Below are positions 20,332-32,250 of a stretch of 64,000 nucleotides of DNA, piece by piece. Numbering within the stretch: position 1 is the stretch's first letter; every line of letters starts with the position of its first letter. This DNA comes from Cercophora sp. LCS_1. Lineage: Eukaryota > Ascomycota > Sordariomycetes > Sordariales > Lasiosphaeriaceae. Location: positions 1,054,001 to 1,118,000 of the forward strand of contig JAPZLL010000008.1 in assembly GCA_036250225.1 (NCBI GenBank). Direction: 5' to 3'. Position numbers and translations under genes: made by a program. The notes below the pieces were generated by a model. The model was not told the DNA's origin, made no database searches, and saw nothing but the letters and a program-made list of their open reading frames with translations.

Positions 20332-22731
20332 TCATTGAACTTCATCCTCTATCACTTCTGCCTGGGCTGCAATTTCAGGTTCGATCTGAAACAAGCCAGA
20401 ATCCAACAGCTTTTCAAAGCCGAGATCAAGCGTAGACTCATTAAAACCCCAGTCCTGTTCTATGGCAGACCCGTCAACATTTGGTAAGCTGAAGTCAACA
20501 AAGTCAACAGGTTCCATCACCGCCGACATATGGCTGTGTTGCGGTTTGCTGCGTCCTTCGGAGACTCCGTGAAGCTCGAGCTGCGACACCTCCTTCGCTG
20601 TCACGAACTCTTCGAACTTGTTGAAGACCCGCTTTCCCAAGCTTACGACGAACTGCTCGATTCGAGGCCGCAAACTCTGGGGCACGTCGCGAAACTCGTT
20701 TTGAAAGGCCGTTGCCACCTCGCGATGTACGTGGCCGGGCACCTCCTCGGCAAGAAAGTTGGAGATGTGCTCTTTGAGTCCTCCTGAGAACTCACCCGTG
20801 CTGTTCATAACAGATTCATAATCTGACACTATCAGCTGTATCCCAAGACACGCGGAGATGAGCGTAAGCTTACAAGGGTTGGGTACGAGACTAACGCGAT
20901 CGTCAGGGAACAGAATTCTGTACATCTCGATCCACTTTTCCTCCTCGCTCATACCGCAGCGAGCCTTCTTCCTGCTCCGCAGCATCTTTTCTTGCTCTTT
21001 TGTGTATCCATCCAGGACTTTCCGTTCAGCTTGGACAGCGCAGGGTAGATCTTGTTGCAGATGCTTTAGAAGCTCACCATCCTCAAATGGCTCCCAGCAT
21101 CTGGGGCATTGAGGAGGCGAGACATGACGTGCGTATACATGGGCTCTGGTTTGCCGTTAGTCATGTTTCGGTAACGAGGGGAGGCGCTGACTTGACCCGG
21201 TGGACCTCCTCCCACCCCGGTCCAGGGCAACTAGTCCACGTTCTATACCTCTCCGGACTCCTCTTGTAGTAGGGGCACGCAAACTTCCTAGTTGGTGATG
21301 CCGCTGGCGGTTGTTTCCTTCTTCTCTTGTCGGTGTCGGCGACCGTTGTGAGTTGGAGGGTAGCTGGCTGGGGTTGGCCCGCTCTCTGCTCAACTGGTAT
21401 TGATCCCACCGCGGGCAACCCAAGTGGAGGTCTATTGGCAGGTGGCATGCTTGATGTGGGATTCACAGCTGCCGTTTCTACAACCACAGGCGGCGGGTTG
21501 ATCTCCTCTGGAAAGGGCTTCCGCCCATATACAACACAGACCGTGCTGTATGCGTGAATTGAGGGGTCTCGAAGTCCTTTCTGCACCCCTGCAAACATCA
21601 CCTGCATTTACATGATCAATCGCCTCCTCTTCCACATCTCAGGCAGGTACTTGGACTCAACTCATACCTGCAGCTCCTCATAGGTCCATCCGAGCCCCTC
21701 GTTGAAAAGTCGGAGAGATAGAGATTCCACCGCTTCCACCATGTTCTCTCGCCAATACGCGCCCATCTCCTTGAGCGCCGGATCTTTGGCCCAGCTTCCA
21801 ATCGGCACTTTGAACTCCATGATCTTGACGTCCACGAAGCCCACGTCCCTGTACCACTGGACCATGCTGCGAGCGACGTCGCGGGGCCGACCAACCTTGA
21901 GGCCGGCTTCGGCAACAAGACGGACCCAGTATGTCAGGGTACCATTTCTTTCCAAGGTGTTGTCATCGCATTCGACCAGAGACGCAATCTCCTGGCTCTC
22001 AAGCCAGCCGCCGGGACGGAGAGCGTCGAATGCTTGTCGCACGAGTTCGGCCTGAAAGTTACTCCAACACCCCATGTACAGGGTTGCGCGGGTATGGATA
22101 AAATCAAGTGTGCCGACCCCACGGTTCCAAGGCACATGACAACTTTTCACCTGTATCAGTCTGCCAAAACTTGAGTGTGAGGGAAAGTCGAGACTCACAC
22201 ATCATCAAGTTCAAAGTAAACGTTGGGCGGAACCGACTCGGGCTGCTGTGGGGACAAGTCCACTCCTTTGACGGTCCAGCGCGGATGTGCATCACCGACA
22301 TCTATCGCCCAGATACCTGTCCCAGTGCAAACATCGAGGATTTTTAAGTCCTCCGTTTCTGGCAGCGGCGAAAAGTAAAGTCTCTTTTGGAACAGGAGGC
22401 CAAACACATGGTGCTGCATGTCCAGCCGATCGCGTTCTTTCTCGTCGCTGGGGCAAAGATATTGAGCCCCAGCATCGGCCAGAGGGCAACAGTAACCAGT
22501 GCTGGACTCGTCGTCGGGATCGTAGAGATACTGTCGGCCGAATTTCGTCGAGAATTTCGAAACACAGTCACACGGGTCGCACGTGGCCACAACATCTACG
22601 TCAAGCTAAACACACATTAGCGCAAGCTAGATCCAGGAGGCCGGTCAACCAACAAACACGTCCGATGTACCGTCCTCCGGCCACGCCATTGCGTGCGGGG
22701 GAGGCGCTGGCTCGGGAAATGGGGGTTCCAT
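20332..22731 (-). CDS. LaeA-like SAM methyltransferase fused to a fungal zinc-finger module
   Basis: Six exons: 22731-22654, 22605-22201, 22150-21668, 21601-21192, 21145-20874, 20822-20332, giving about 712 residues. The first half is a class I SAM-dependent methyltransferase of the LaeA/secondary-metabolism-regulator type: FGRQYLYDPDDESSTGY, motif I ILDVCTGTGIWAID (about residues 115-128), PPNVYFELDD, TLDFIHTRA, ALRPGGWLE, and the closing HAYSTVCVVYGRKP. Exon 4 runs on without a stop through a proline-rich linker (about 355-425) into a fungal zinc-finger module: C431, C447 and H461/H466 in FACPYYKRSPERYRTW...VHRVKAHVYARH, then C472-x2-C475-x11-H487-x6-C494. After that comes FPDDRVSLVPNPYYE and an acidic C-terminus. 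The join lies inside one exon, so the fusion is not a gene-model artefact. A nuclear regulator is the natural inference. The 5' exon and the third-exon acceptor are less certain. Confidence 0.8.
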
Positions 22732-23552
22732 GGGATCGGGCGTCGGTGAACCCGGTATCCGCAATCCGAACTTGATTTTGGGCAGCGATTCTGGTGACCT
22801 GCGAGAGAGAAAAATCAAAACCGGTGGGAACCGGCCAAAAGCCCGGTCATCTAAAAGTTTTGCGCAACTCTGCAAAAGTCCCTGGTCACAAATGACTGAG
22901 CTAGACCATATCTGGCACCAGGCTGCGCTAGCATCGCCGTGCACTCGAAGGTGACAATTGTTCAAGAAAACTAAAAAAACGCTACCAGGTGTCGATGGGC
23001 AGTTAAATATTTGAAAACATGATATCTAGAGAGACATCCTGCCACTCTCGTACCGGGGTGCGTGGGTGGTGCGAAGGTGGGAAGCATTGAATCGGAGATC
23101 TCCCGTCCTCGCAGACGTTTCTAATGGAAACGGCACCTGCACCAAGCGAGATTAAAAAGCCCAAGTTTGGGAAGAGAAAGAACGAACGACAAGCCCAATC
23201 TTTTGTGGTGGTGGATCCAAGGAGGCGACCTCACCAGAGCACCTTCCTCGACGGCGCGCAGCAGCCAGGGAACGCAGACCATGACATCCATGTGTCTGGA
23301 CTAGACAACAATTCCCCAGGAACACCATCCCGTTCACGGAAAACAAGGCACAGCTTTGACGGGTTCCCACATCGTGCCTCCTGTTTCTCGGGATGGAGTC
23401 CAAGCCTGGGAGTAAGACTATAAACAACGACTAAATCTACAGTACCCTCACAAACTGGAAACTTACTATCTCGGGTAATGGGCATCTGTAACTACAAATC
23501 TGCCAATCAGACAGTGATATTCCCGCCAAGTTCGTGGACCAAGCTTTGGCCG
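22732..23552. other. Intergenic between methyltransferase fusion and MYND gene
   Basis: 821 bases with no recognised gene. It holds the upstream region of the fusion gene (ATG at 22731) and the 3' flank of the MYND-type gene. Short open frames on both strands lack family features. Confidence 0.45.
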
Positions 23553-24835
23553 TCAACGACGCAGTCGACGATTATTCCCTGGACCCCCTGCAGAACTCTT
23601 TGTCGCCCAATTCCACCCAATTCCACCATCGAACCGCGACTTCCCCCTAATCATCTTCCAAAAGTCGGCGCTTGTGCGGATAGCATCAAGCACCGCCTCT
23701 CTCCCGTTCGGGACCTGAGCCCACTCCTTGGTCATGAGCGGCGCGAACTCCTTGATCTTGAGCACCATATCCTGCACATCCTCCACTTTCAGATCATATC
23801 CGCATTGATTGACAACCAAAACACTCCCAGTCGGCTTGCTGAGGACACCGTCCGAAAACGATTCCCATCTCCCATTTTTGATGTTGGTCCGGGGGCGAAG
23901 AAGCCGCGCCGATGGCGACTCTAGGCTCGTTCGATCGTCATGGACTCCCTCATCCTGAGGGCTCGGCTCGGCTGAGGACGTCTTGGTAACCCACGACAGT
24001 CCATATAGGTAAGGGATCTCAAGCGGGTTGTCGCGTTCGATGTTAAAGAGGGGGTGAGTCTTCGGGACGTATACCGAGACCAGCTCGGGCTCCCGGCGTT
24101 CCTTTTGATCGGCGGGGCAGTCCACCAGCACGCCTCGCACCTTTCGGCCCTTATCTGCGAGTGTAAGTCTGCTCAAGTCGTCCCCCATACCAATACCGTC
24201 GACCATACTGCCGATTCCGTCGCGGTAATAACCTAGAAAGTCGATTGCGTCCCGATACGCCGTCATCGTCATGTCCTTCAAAGCGGGGGGATCGAGACCG
24301 GACCCAACCCTCAGGACAGCCACCACGGGACCCTGCCAGAACTTTTTGCCCAAAGAGTCTCCACAGAGGGCGGAGCTGCTACCATGGAGGCATTGGTTGC
24401 TGATGAGAGTTGCATTGCAATCGTCAACTGTCCATATGTTCAAGGTGTCTGAGTTTGGCTCGCGGCCTCGAAGGGCGTTGCCCCGTACCGGTAACGTGGC
24501 GTTGGAGAAACCCATGGTGGCCTTGAACCTGAAGGAGGTGGTCGAGCTTGGGGTTGCGATAATTAGGCTTACCATCGGCCTCGCTGTTGATCCAAATCAA
24601 TTGGGGAGGGACGGCGTCGAGCGCGCTCTTTCCCATCGGGAAGAAAATCGCCAGATAGTGGTTTGCGGACGGACGCACAGTGAGGTAAACCTTCCGGAAC
24701 TTGCTGCATAGTTTTTCGTGGACAGGCCAATCGGTTCCCTGACACTCTGGACTGCAATACGCTGCGGATTGGCAGGTGGTGCAGGGCTTTGACTCGGGCA
24801 AGCCGCAGATGGTGCAGTCCAGACCGGTCTCCGTG
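23553..24835 (-). pseudogene. MYND-type zinc-finger protein, probably broken
   Basis: The 5' part encodes a complete MYND finger: CTIC, then CTTC, YCSPECQ, and WPVHEKLC provide the C/H zinc ligands of this protein-interaction domain. It then reads SALDAVPPQLIWINS and LDHLLQ, matching a fungal family that continues with LRGREPNSDTL and WQGPVVAVLRVGSGLDPPAL. That second part lies in a different frame (open to the stop at 23553), and the switch occurs near 24528, just after LDHLLQ. A GTAAGC...TTCAG intron (24572-24529) exists but joining it gives the wrong phase and an early stop. Also, no ATG occurs on this strand between the finger and about 25202, so the natural start is missing or lies in a distant exon. 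Two independent problems favour a pseudogene; an unusual splice form is the alternative. Confidence 0.6.
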
Positions 24836-24853
24836 GTGGGTGCGGTTCCTCAA

Positions 24854-26400
24854 GGGGAGCGGATCGCCGAATTTGAGGAGGTTCTGGATACCAGCAGGTT
24901 AAAGTGTGAGAGAAGGTGCAGGAGGGTGGTGGTTGGCTGAGAAGTGAGAGGGCGTGAAGGGGCTCTGCGATTTGGTGGGCCAAGCAAAATGTGGTAGGTA
25001 GGCGTTTTCTCTTTTTGCTCTTCCCACTCGATCGTCCGCCCTTAAAACTTTTGTCGTCTGCGGACTCTTCGCAATGGCTTGAATTGGGGCTCGGGTGAAT
25101 TTCGTGTTACGTTGGGAAGTCAGCTGTCAAGTTTCGAGGATCAATTTTCAATCCCCGGCCGGACGTCGTGCTTGCACAACCCCCCTCCTTGCGAATCACC
25201 ATCGCGCAGGTCTTCAGATGAAGGTGCTTTTGGATTACAGTAGGGCTTTGTCTTAGATTCCTTCTCGGTATTGTGCATCTCCCACCACCGACTCGTGGTT
25301 TTCCTTCCGGCACAACTCTCCTCCTTCAACCTTCAACCTTCGACCTATCTTCTAACCCCCAGGGAAACAGACACTATTAACCAAGCCTTTAGCCAACCTA
25401 GCAAGGATTTTCTGGTCAAAAGCTCTGCCATCATGGCCGACTATCACTTTATCAAGTCGATAAGGCGTTGCCGAGCAGCCAAGAGCTTTACCATCTTTGA
25501 CTGGTCCGTACCCTACGCTCTGGGCTAAACACAACGACTTCTCAAGCATACCTTACCCGTCGTGTCAGAGGTTAAATTTATCAAGTGGTTTTTCGGCAAC
25601 GACAAAGATGGCCTAAATTTCAGTTAGGTAGCGGGTATGTTCCTCGCGTTAATGGTACGTCCCATTTCCTTCACATGCTTTGATCACGAACAACCCTCCG
25701 ATACGTTGTTCCCGAGGCAAAATAAAGGCCAGACAGCTCGGGCGACTACTCCCTCTACTGCCCTCCATGGTCGAACACCCCAAGACTGATAACAATCGAC
25801 GAAGTTTTGGGAATACTCAAACAATCTCACCACATATACCACTATCACCACCCAGCCATGCCAGTGGATCACCGACAGACTACTGAGGGAATCAGCACCT
25901 TTTTACTTGACATTGAAGAACTCTACGAAGGCTTGCGGAACCTCGCCAAGCAGCCAGGTATTCTCAGCAAGACAGACCGCCCCAGACCCTGCCAGTACCG
26001 GTCAGTAATTACGCAATACAGTTGTCACGCCAGCGACTCCGACGCCGAACGGTAACATTATAACACTCCCGGTGAAGATGTGCTCAACCGGTCTCTCCTA
26101 GTTTCGGCGGCTATCAAAGATGTTCACAAGGATGAGAAGAAAAACGCAGCGATCCAATACGAGCGGGGCAACGAGAGAAGCACCTCCACCAGGTTGCACC
26201 TCGTGTGTTACCTCCAGTCACTTTAGGATCGTACATGTAGTGATGGTGATGAAGAAAGTAGCCGGGCCGACAGCTCACACAAAGGCCATTGAATTCCAGT
26301 AGCACTTGTCAATAAACCGGGCGCTCCCAATGTGACCGGCAGGTAAAGTGATCCGCAGACTGTCTTACCTTGCTCGGCCGTTGGCCGTCTACGAGCCGGA
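24854..26400. other. Gene-poor 1.5 kb with open-frame fragments
   Basis: An ATG at 25433 in good context begins MADYHFIKSIRRCRAAKSF and stops after 31 residues, but the frame resumes beyond the stop (LPVVSEVKFIKWFFGNDKDG), giving the look of an eroded gene. At 25858 another frame (MPVDHRQTTEGISTFLLDIE) runs 65 residues, then stops and resumes (HYNTPGEDVLNRSLLVSAAI). Neither is recognised. They may be remnants of one or two lost genes. Confidence 0.3.
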
Positions 26401-26405
26401 AAAGA

Positions 26406-26655
26406 AAAAAAAAAGGAACAAAAAGGGAAGGAGCGGCAAAACGCTCGCCTTGGAGTCCCGGCCGTCCGCAGACAGCCGAGGTTCCTCCAAGGTTACGGAA
26501 AACCCCTGGCTCGGCTTGGGTTTTCTCTAGCACCTCACAGGGTTTCACCAATAAACCCGGGGCGTCCCCCCGGATTCGAACCCAGACCCTAGAGCATGGT
26601 GGAGAGGCCTCCGGGGGCGTCCCCCCTTTGACCGCTCCACCATGATGGTCGGAAT
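26406..26655 (-). mobile_element. SINE-like, tRNA-derived Pol III unit
   Basis: On the minus strand an A box TGGTGGAGCGG (26642-26632) is followed 49 bases later by a perfect B box GGTTCGAATCC (26582-26572). A run of ten T (26415-26406), the Pol III stop signal, lies about 155 bases further on. The predicted transcript is about 250 nt. The cloverleaf cannot be completed: the T-stem has a mismatch, and no 5' sequence pairs with the bases after the T-arm. Two copies of GGGGCGTCCCCCC and a 10-base inverted repeat CATGGTGGAG/CTCCACCATG lie within. This combination is what fungal tRNA-derived SINEs show. Element borders and target duplications were not found. Confidence 0.45.
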
Positions 26656-27461
26656 ACTGCGTTGAAAAACCAGCCCAAGCTTTTTCCACCATAGATTCGG
26701 GTCGGTGGGGTGGGCGCAGACGATCTTTCACATTCGCCCTGGCTTTTCCCAGCCCGGGCTAGTAGTGTTTTGCCCACAGCCAACCGCCGACACGACAAGA
26801 GTGAGAGTGACGATATGGACAGCAGGACTGGTAAGATTTTATTGCCAGTGAAATGACAACGGAACCTTGCTAACTGTATGTCAACCAAGGAGTCGAGAGG
26901 CAGCGGGCTGACTGGCGGTCACACACGCACTTTCCAGGCGACAAGGAGGCCAGCAACACGACATCGCATCAAGCATTTTAGTTCAATGACCAGATGACTA
27001 GCTTTACGTAGTCGAGTTAATAAAAAAACACGAGGCTCGAATCCATCGCACCTGGATTGCTGTACCTTCCAGTTGTGGCAACCTCCGGAACTTGTACGCT
27101 CGCACCCGGCCGGCCGCCCTCCCGATCCCGACGACCCACTGTTCCGGCCAATGAGGTCCACTTTTCCGTGCTCCCGCGGGCCGTGACACCCGACACTGTC
27201 CCGTCCGCATCGCGAAAGATACAAAGCCACCTTGAAGGCGATAGTATCTCAGGATATTGCATCTCGGATCAACCTTCGTGGTCTCGCACAGGAGGGCCTA
27301 CGATTTCTGACCAAAGCATCTACACTTGCCCGGTGGGTGACGGGACGCTCAAAATCACGCTGAGCCTAAAAATACCCTCAAGGCCTCTGATTTCCACTGT
27401 ATGGTACAGGCTGGTCGATAGTATAATACAACAATGAGACGATGGCGCTGCCGTGTGTCTT
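26656..27461. other. Intergenic, 3' flank of the sterol-transfer gene
   Basis: About 800 bases without a recognised gene. Short frames on both strands show no family motif. The last 200 bases are probably the 3' UTR of the minus-strand gene ending at 27462. Confidence 0.4.
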
Positions 27462-30400
27462 TCACCTTCTCTCTTCCTTATCCACCACCGCCTTGAGGAC
27501 ACGTAGTCGCTCCTCCGTCACCCTGATTGCTTCTCTCACCTCCCTCTCGTCCATCTTCTCTTCGCGAAGCTTTTCCTCTACTGTCCTCGCTTCCAATGGC
27601 GTCTTTTTCCGCGGCTCGAGTGGCTCAGCGCCGAGCCTGCCCACCCCTGCCCGTTCCTCTATCCAATCCCAGAGATCGCTCTCCTCAGCCCTCCACATCT
27701 CCTCATACGCCGCTATCCGCTGCGGGTACCCGCCAAACGACAACTCTCGCCCGTACGGCACCGCTGCCTGCCTCGACCCGAACCCAAACCATGTGGCCAC
27801 CAGTAGGCCCACCAACAAGCCATAGACAACATTCCCAGTAAGGATGGGCTTGATGGCGTTGACCAGCGGTCCGAGGAAGGGCTGCACAGGCTCAAACAAG
27901 CCCCAGTCGCTCTTAGTCGACGTCTTAGACAAACCCTCAGCGTCACTAGCCGTGTTGGATGCTTGTGCTGACTTCCCCTTGCGAAGGCGCTTCTTGCCCT
28001 TTGTAGCGGCGCCGTTGAGCGTCCCAGACCGGGGACGAGCCACAGCAGCCTTGAGACTTGCGAAAAGATCTTTGCAATATTGCGTTTGCCCGTCATTTGC
28101 GCCCTTCTCAATTGGTGCTACGGATGTTAGCAAGGAACAAAAATGATGGGTGATGGGGAGAACATACTCTTTAGCCAACTTTTGCCGGACCATTCGATTG
28201 TGCAATTGGCAAAGACACGAGTTGAGTTATTTTCGGCCCACGTGAGACAGTATTTGGTCTTGACCACAAAAATGTTTCCGCTGGGCACGTCAGGCGTTTG
28301 GGTGGTGCAGAGAATGCTGACAGACTTTTCGAGATCGAGAGTCTCGAGTTGCTCGGTGACGATGCATTTTGTTTGCTTTGGCCCAATCGGGGCATTCAGG
28401 GGTTTAATGTAGGAAAATGTCCGGGTCTTGACCTCGTCTGTGAGACCACGCTTATCCTCCATCTGTAGCTCGGTGCACTTCTGGTCCCCTGTTATCCACT
28501 TCGACATCCATCCGGCTGATGCTGGGCCAAAGAGAAGATTGTACACCTTTCCCAGTGGTGCCGCAATGATGTCATCACCAATCACTTTCTCGTAGTGAGT
28601 ACCAGCATCGCCGCACTCCGTTGCTGCGTGTGCAGCAGGACCAGGGAAGTCACCGGAAGTGCTAACAGGGGCGCCATCTTCTGGCTTATCCGGGGGAGGC
28701 ACTGTTGCGCCTGAGGGCTTTCGAACAGCCGCCTTTTCTGTCGAGGCCTCGATCAGGGGCGCCTCTGCTAGCTGGGTTGTGTCTTGCCCCTCGTCCCCGT
28801 CTTCATCCTCATCGTAGACGTCATCCCCATCGTCACTCTCGTCGCCGTCGTCGTCAGACGCAGATATACTTCGCGTGCCGGCAATAGAGGCGGTGATGGA
28901 CCCAGTCTCGATCTTCTCGGTCCTGTCACCCCCTGGCTCCTCAAGACGAACGCCATTGAGCGAACTCTGCAGGTGGGGATGGCCGAGCTTCCAGATCTTG
29001 ATGATCAGATCGTACGTCGTATCACGGCTTGTGAATGACGCGAAAATGTGCTTGGCGTGGAGTGTTGAAATTTCCAGACCGTTCTTGAACACCAATGCGG
29101 TGCTCCGTTTCTCAACCGAGACAATCTCATCGAAGCTCATAACCAGCGTGGTGACCCAGCCAAGAATATTACTGCTAAAGCAGAGGTGGCCCTCCGACAC
29201 ATACAACCTCCCGTGTGCCAAAATCTCTCTCTGGAGGGCACAGCTGTAGTCTTCAATAAGATAATCGTCATCCGGAACGCTCTTGAAGAGGCTGTGGAAA
29301 TCGCGGTTGCGTTTTTTAGTCGCAACGGCGAATCCAGTAAGCTTCGGAGCGCTTCCTTGGGCGGCGGGATTGGCAAACGAGCTATTAGCAGCAGCAATAG
29401 CCGCACCCACCGTCCCCCCAGTTGCCGCACTGCTGCCGCGCTTCCTATGTCGGCCAATAGCACTGCGGATGCTCCCGCTGCGCTGGACGCCCGACTTGCC
29501 CTCGTATAAACTTGAGGGTGGCGGCGTGCGATCACCACTCCCCGCAGGCTCGTAGAGCGATCGCGGTCGGATGAGTTGCGGGTCCTCGGGTGGCGCGTCC
29601 ACGCCGGCACTGTGGGCATCGACTGGCGCTGACTCTGATCGCGCCCTGGAGTCAGATTCGCTGAACTTGGCCGCGACCGGCGATGCTGCGTGTGATGCTG
29701 GTTCCATGATTCCGAGCTGGCTCAGACTCAAATCCCCCATCCCCAACGTCTTGACTGCCGGCTCTTTTGTATCCATGGACTGCGTCGGCAAAGCGTCCGA
29801 TGATGATTCCACCTCAACGGTATCTTGATCTCTTTCGCCCTGCTCCCTCGGCGTGGAAGGCCTTGGCTTCTGCCCCCCTGGTGTGAGGTTAGCGTTTGTG
29901 ATGCTGTTGCTAAGTGTATTCGCCGTGTTTTGAACGGCCGAGAACATGGACGAGAAGAATGTTGCCGCGGGATTTGGCGAGACAGCGCCGCTCTCGGGCG
30001 TTGGTGACAGAGGCGCGGGGGTGATGGTTGACAGTTTGCTTGGACCTATTGTGCCTGAACCGGCTCTGCTTCTCCTCTGCGATATCATGTTCCCCGGCGA
30101 TGCATCAGTCCGCGACCGTGGGCTCGCCGTCGTGGCAGCCGAGCGATCCGGATGGTTGGGATCTGTCGGTGTGGGAGGAGTGTTGACGATTACGGGCGTA
30201 GCTGTCTCGCCCGAGGAGGGCGGGGTTTGTGGTGGCGTCCTAAGGGGCTCGATGTTCTGACTTCGGGAGAGGCGGCGGATACGGTCTGATGGCGCGGGCT
30301 TTGGGGCCGTTGCAGGTTCGCTCGAAGAATCGGTGTCAAGAGCAAGGCTGCTGGGCGCAGGCTCTGCTGGCGCGTCGGCCGCTACCGTTTTGGGGCTCCT

Positions 30401-31400
30401 CTCCTCACCCGAGCTTTTCTCGGTGCCTTTCTTGGAACGAAAAACGTCACGCAGCCTGCTGGCTGAAGATTGCTTCGACAGCGATTGCGGAGGCGTGAGC
30501 CCGGTCTGGGTTGGTTTGAGGGGGAACGGCGTGGGTTCGAGGCTGTCGACGCTTCCTTGGTGGAAGGTCGATGATCGCGAGACCTGGCTACTGGCAGGTT
30601 GTGATTCGGGGCTGTAAGCAGCTTGGACGAGCGGCGACGAGGTTGTGAGGTATCCGATCTGGGACGGATGCGTCGAGATGACGGTGGGGCGTTTAGAAGA
30701 CCTGTGACGTCGAATTGGTCGGTTAATGCCCCGAATCGGAAACAAGACAAAAAGAATGCAAGAACAAAAACAAGCGAGCGCGGTTGTGGAGGTTTAGGGA
30801 ATTGAGAGCATGAAAGCCAAACACTATCGCCAGCCCTGACTGGGTGACGACGTCTGGCAACGTATGCTGTGGGTATCCTGCATCCGCCGAGGGCTTGGTC
30901 GGGGGAGGCGCAGTTTGCTGAGCACGGTCGGTGGAAACCTTGACGGGTCCCAGCGACAACGAAACTCTCTCCTCGATGCCACCTCAAGTGGTCGCGCTCT
31001 TTTCCCGCCAGGCTTTGAAGGCATTGAACTATGCCTCGGCTCTGGGTTATTTCAAGATCCTCAGGAACAACATGGCTGCTCCATCCTGTGCATGGTCGTG
31101 GAGGTCTTGGCGAACGAGACAACTAAAATGCAGCACTTACGATTCAAGATCCGAGTCGTAGGGAACTAGATCGGGGTTCTCGTCGTCGTCGCGGGCGCTG
31201 TCATGGTTGGAGAGTTTGTCGCCTTCGCCGGTGCCTTGGCTGGCGACGCTTCCTGCCCGCTGCGAAGATGTGGCATCGTCGTTGCTGCTCGTCGTCTCGG
31301 CAATTGAGGACGTCTTGTTGCGCCGCCGTTTTCCGGTGAGGGATCTAGGTAATAGCTTCCCCAGGCCGTTCGAATTTCCGTCCATGGATTGCGATGCCAT
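27462..31400 (-). CDS. GRAM/VASt-domain sterol transfer protein (Lam/Ltc family)
   Basis: An ER-anchored StARkin-type protein that moves sterols at membrane contact sites. Exons are 31400-31141, 30701-28168 and 28117-27462, giving 1149 residues; intron 1 is unusually long for this window (439 bases), intron 2 is 50 bases with branch site GCTAAC. The N-terminal 500 residues are low-complexity, rich in S/P/T. A GRAM domain follows at about 550-657 (FHSLFKSVPDDDYLIEDYSC, LCFSSNILGWVTT). An acidic linker leads to the VASt domain at about 785-960 (YNLLFGPASAGWMSKW, FSYIKPLNAPIGPKQTKC, then WLKTPIEKGANDGQTQY). A hydrophobic helix (about 1020-1045, NVVYGLLVGLLVATW) is the ER anchor and a charged, coiled C-terminus ends it. 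The frame would also run from a TTG at 30745, but splicing to the ATG exon at 31400 gives a clean start. Divergent from the MIT-protein gene. Confidence 0.9.
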
Positions 31401-32250
31401 CTACACCCCGAGCTGAATCGATCGCGCCTACAAGTCAACTGGTGATGTGGTGTTTTCTCGGGCTGGCAGTTAGCTGCAGAACTAGTCCCGCTCGTTTGGA
31501 CTCGTATGCGACAAAGGCTATGACATCGTCATCAACTTTGCCAAGACAGGTTGCGAAATTGAGTGTCGTCCTCAAGGCAGGGAACAAGCGTTTTCTCTCG
31601 GCTGAAGTTTGCGATGTCAACTTGGGAGCACACAAGCTCAGTTCAATCTTTGAATTAGTTGGCTGAAGCATCCATGTGTGACCTTCATCTTCCGAAGCCC
31701 TTCCCCGTGTTTGACGAACCCACTTGTTTCGTTCCCGCTGCAACGGTGGCGGGTGTTTCGTTTCCGCGCAGGAGGCGCCGACGATAAGAGATAAGGGGGC
31801 TGGGGCAGGCAATTCTGTACAGAAAAGGGGTCCAGGCAGAACGTCGACCGACCCTCCGCCGGCCTCCAAAGGAACAACTGCAGAGTACCTTACGGCTACA
31901 AGGCCAACCAAAGCTATCGGGTGTTTTTTGACCTTGGGTACAAGACGTCTGTAATACTTTCGTCTGACATGATAGAACCGATTTGAAGCAGCATCGACTG
32001 GTTTAAGTCGACCAATTCTCTTGTCACGCCTGGCTGGGCAGGCAACTTGAAAGCCACACCCCTGCCCCCGCAGTCTGAGACCCCCGCCACCACAGCTCTT
32101 CAAACCCTCTGCTGAACGTCAAAAGCTCTGGACGAATTAAGCTTTCTCTTTCCCGGGACAACCAGTCAAGAACGGCGATTTTGTTCCTGTCCGTCCACCG
32201 AAAATTCGTTCTAGAAGGAGCCGCGATTTGCGCAAGCGCCCTGGGGGACG
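31401..32250. promoter_or_regulatory. Divergent promoter region, Lam-type gene / Atg38-like gene
   Basis: 850 bases between two genes transcribed apart. No third gene is seen; open frames on either strand have no family features. Individual factor sites were not identified. Confidence 0.45.

Noticed and set aside
26558..26655. A tRNA gene on the minus strand (GGTTCGAATCC T-loop)
   Set aside because: The T-stem has a mismatch, and no 5' sequence can pair with the bases following the T-arm to make an acceptor stem. I kept it as a SINE-like unit instead.
28127..30745. Start of the sterol-transfer protein at 30745
   Set aside because: That codon is TTG. An ATG exon at 31400-31141 splices in correct phase and continues naturally into the protein.
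30382..31122. Minus-strand frame overlapping the sterol-transfer gene 5' region
   Set aside because: It crosses the splice acceptor and intron in another frame and lacks family features; the spliced model explains the region better.
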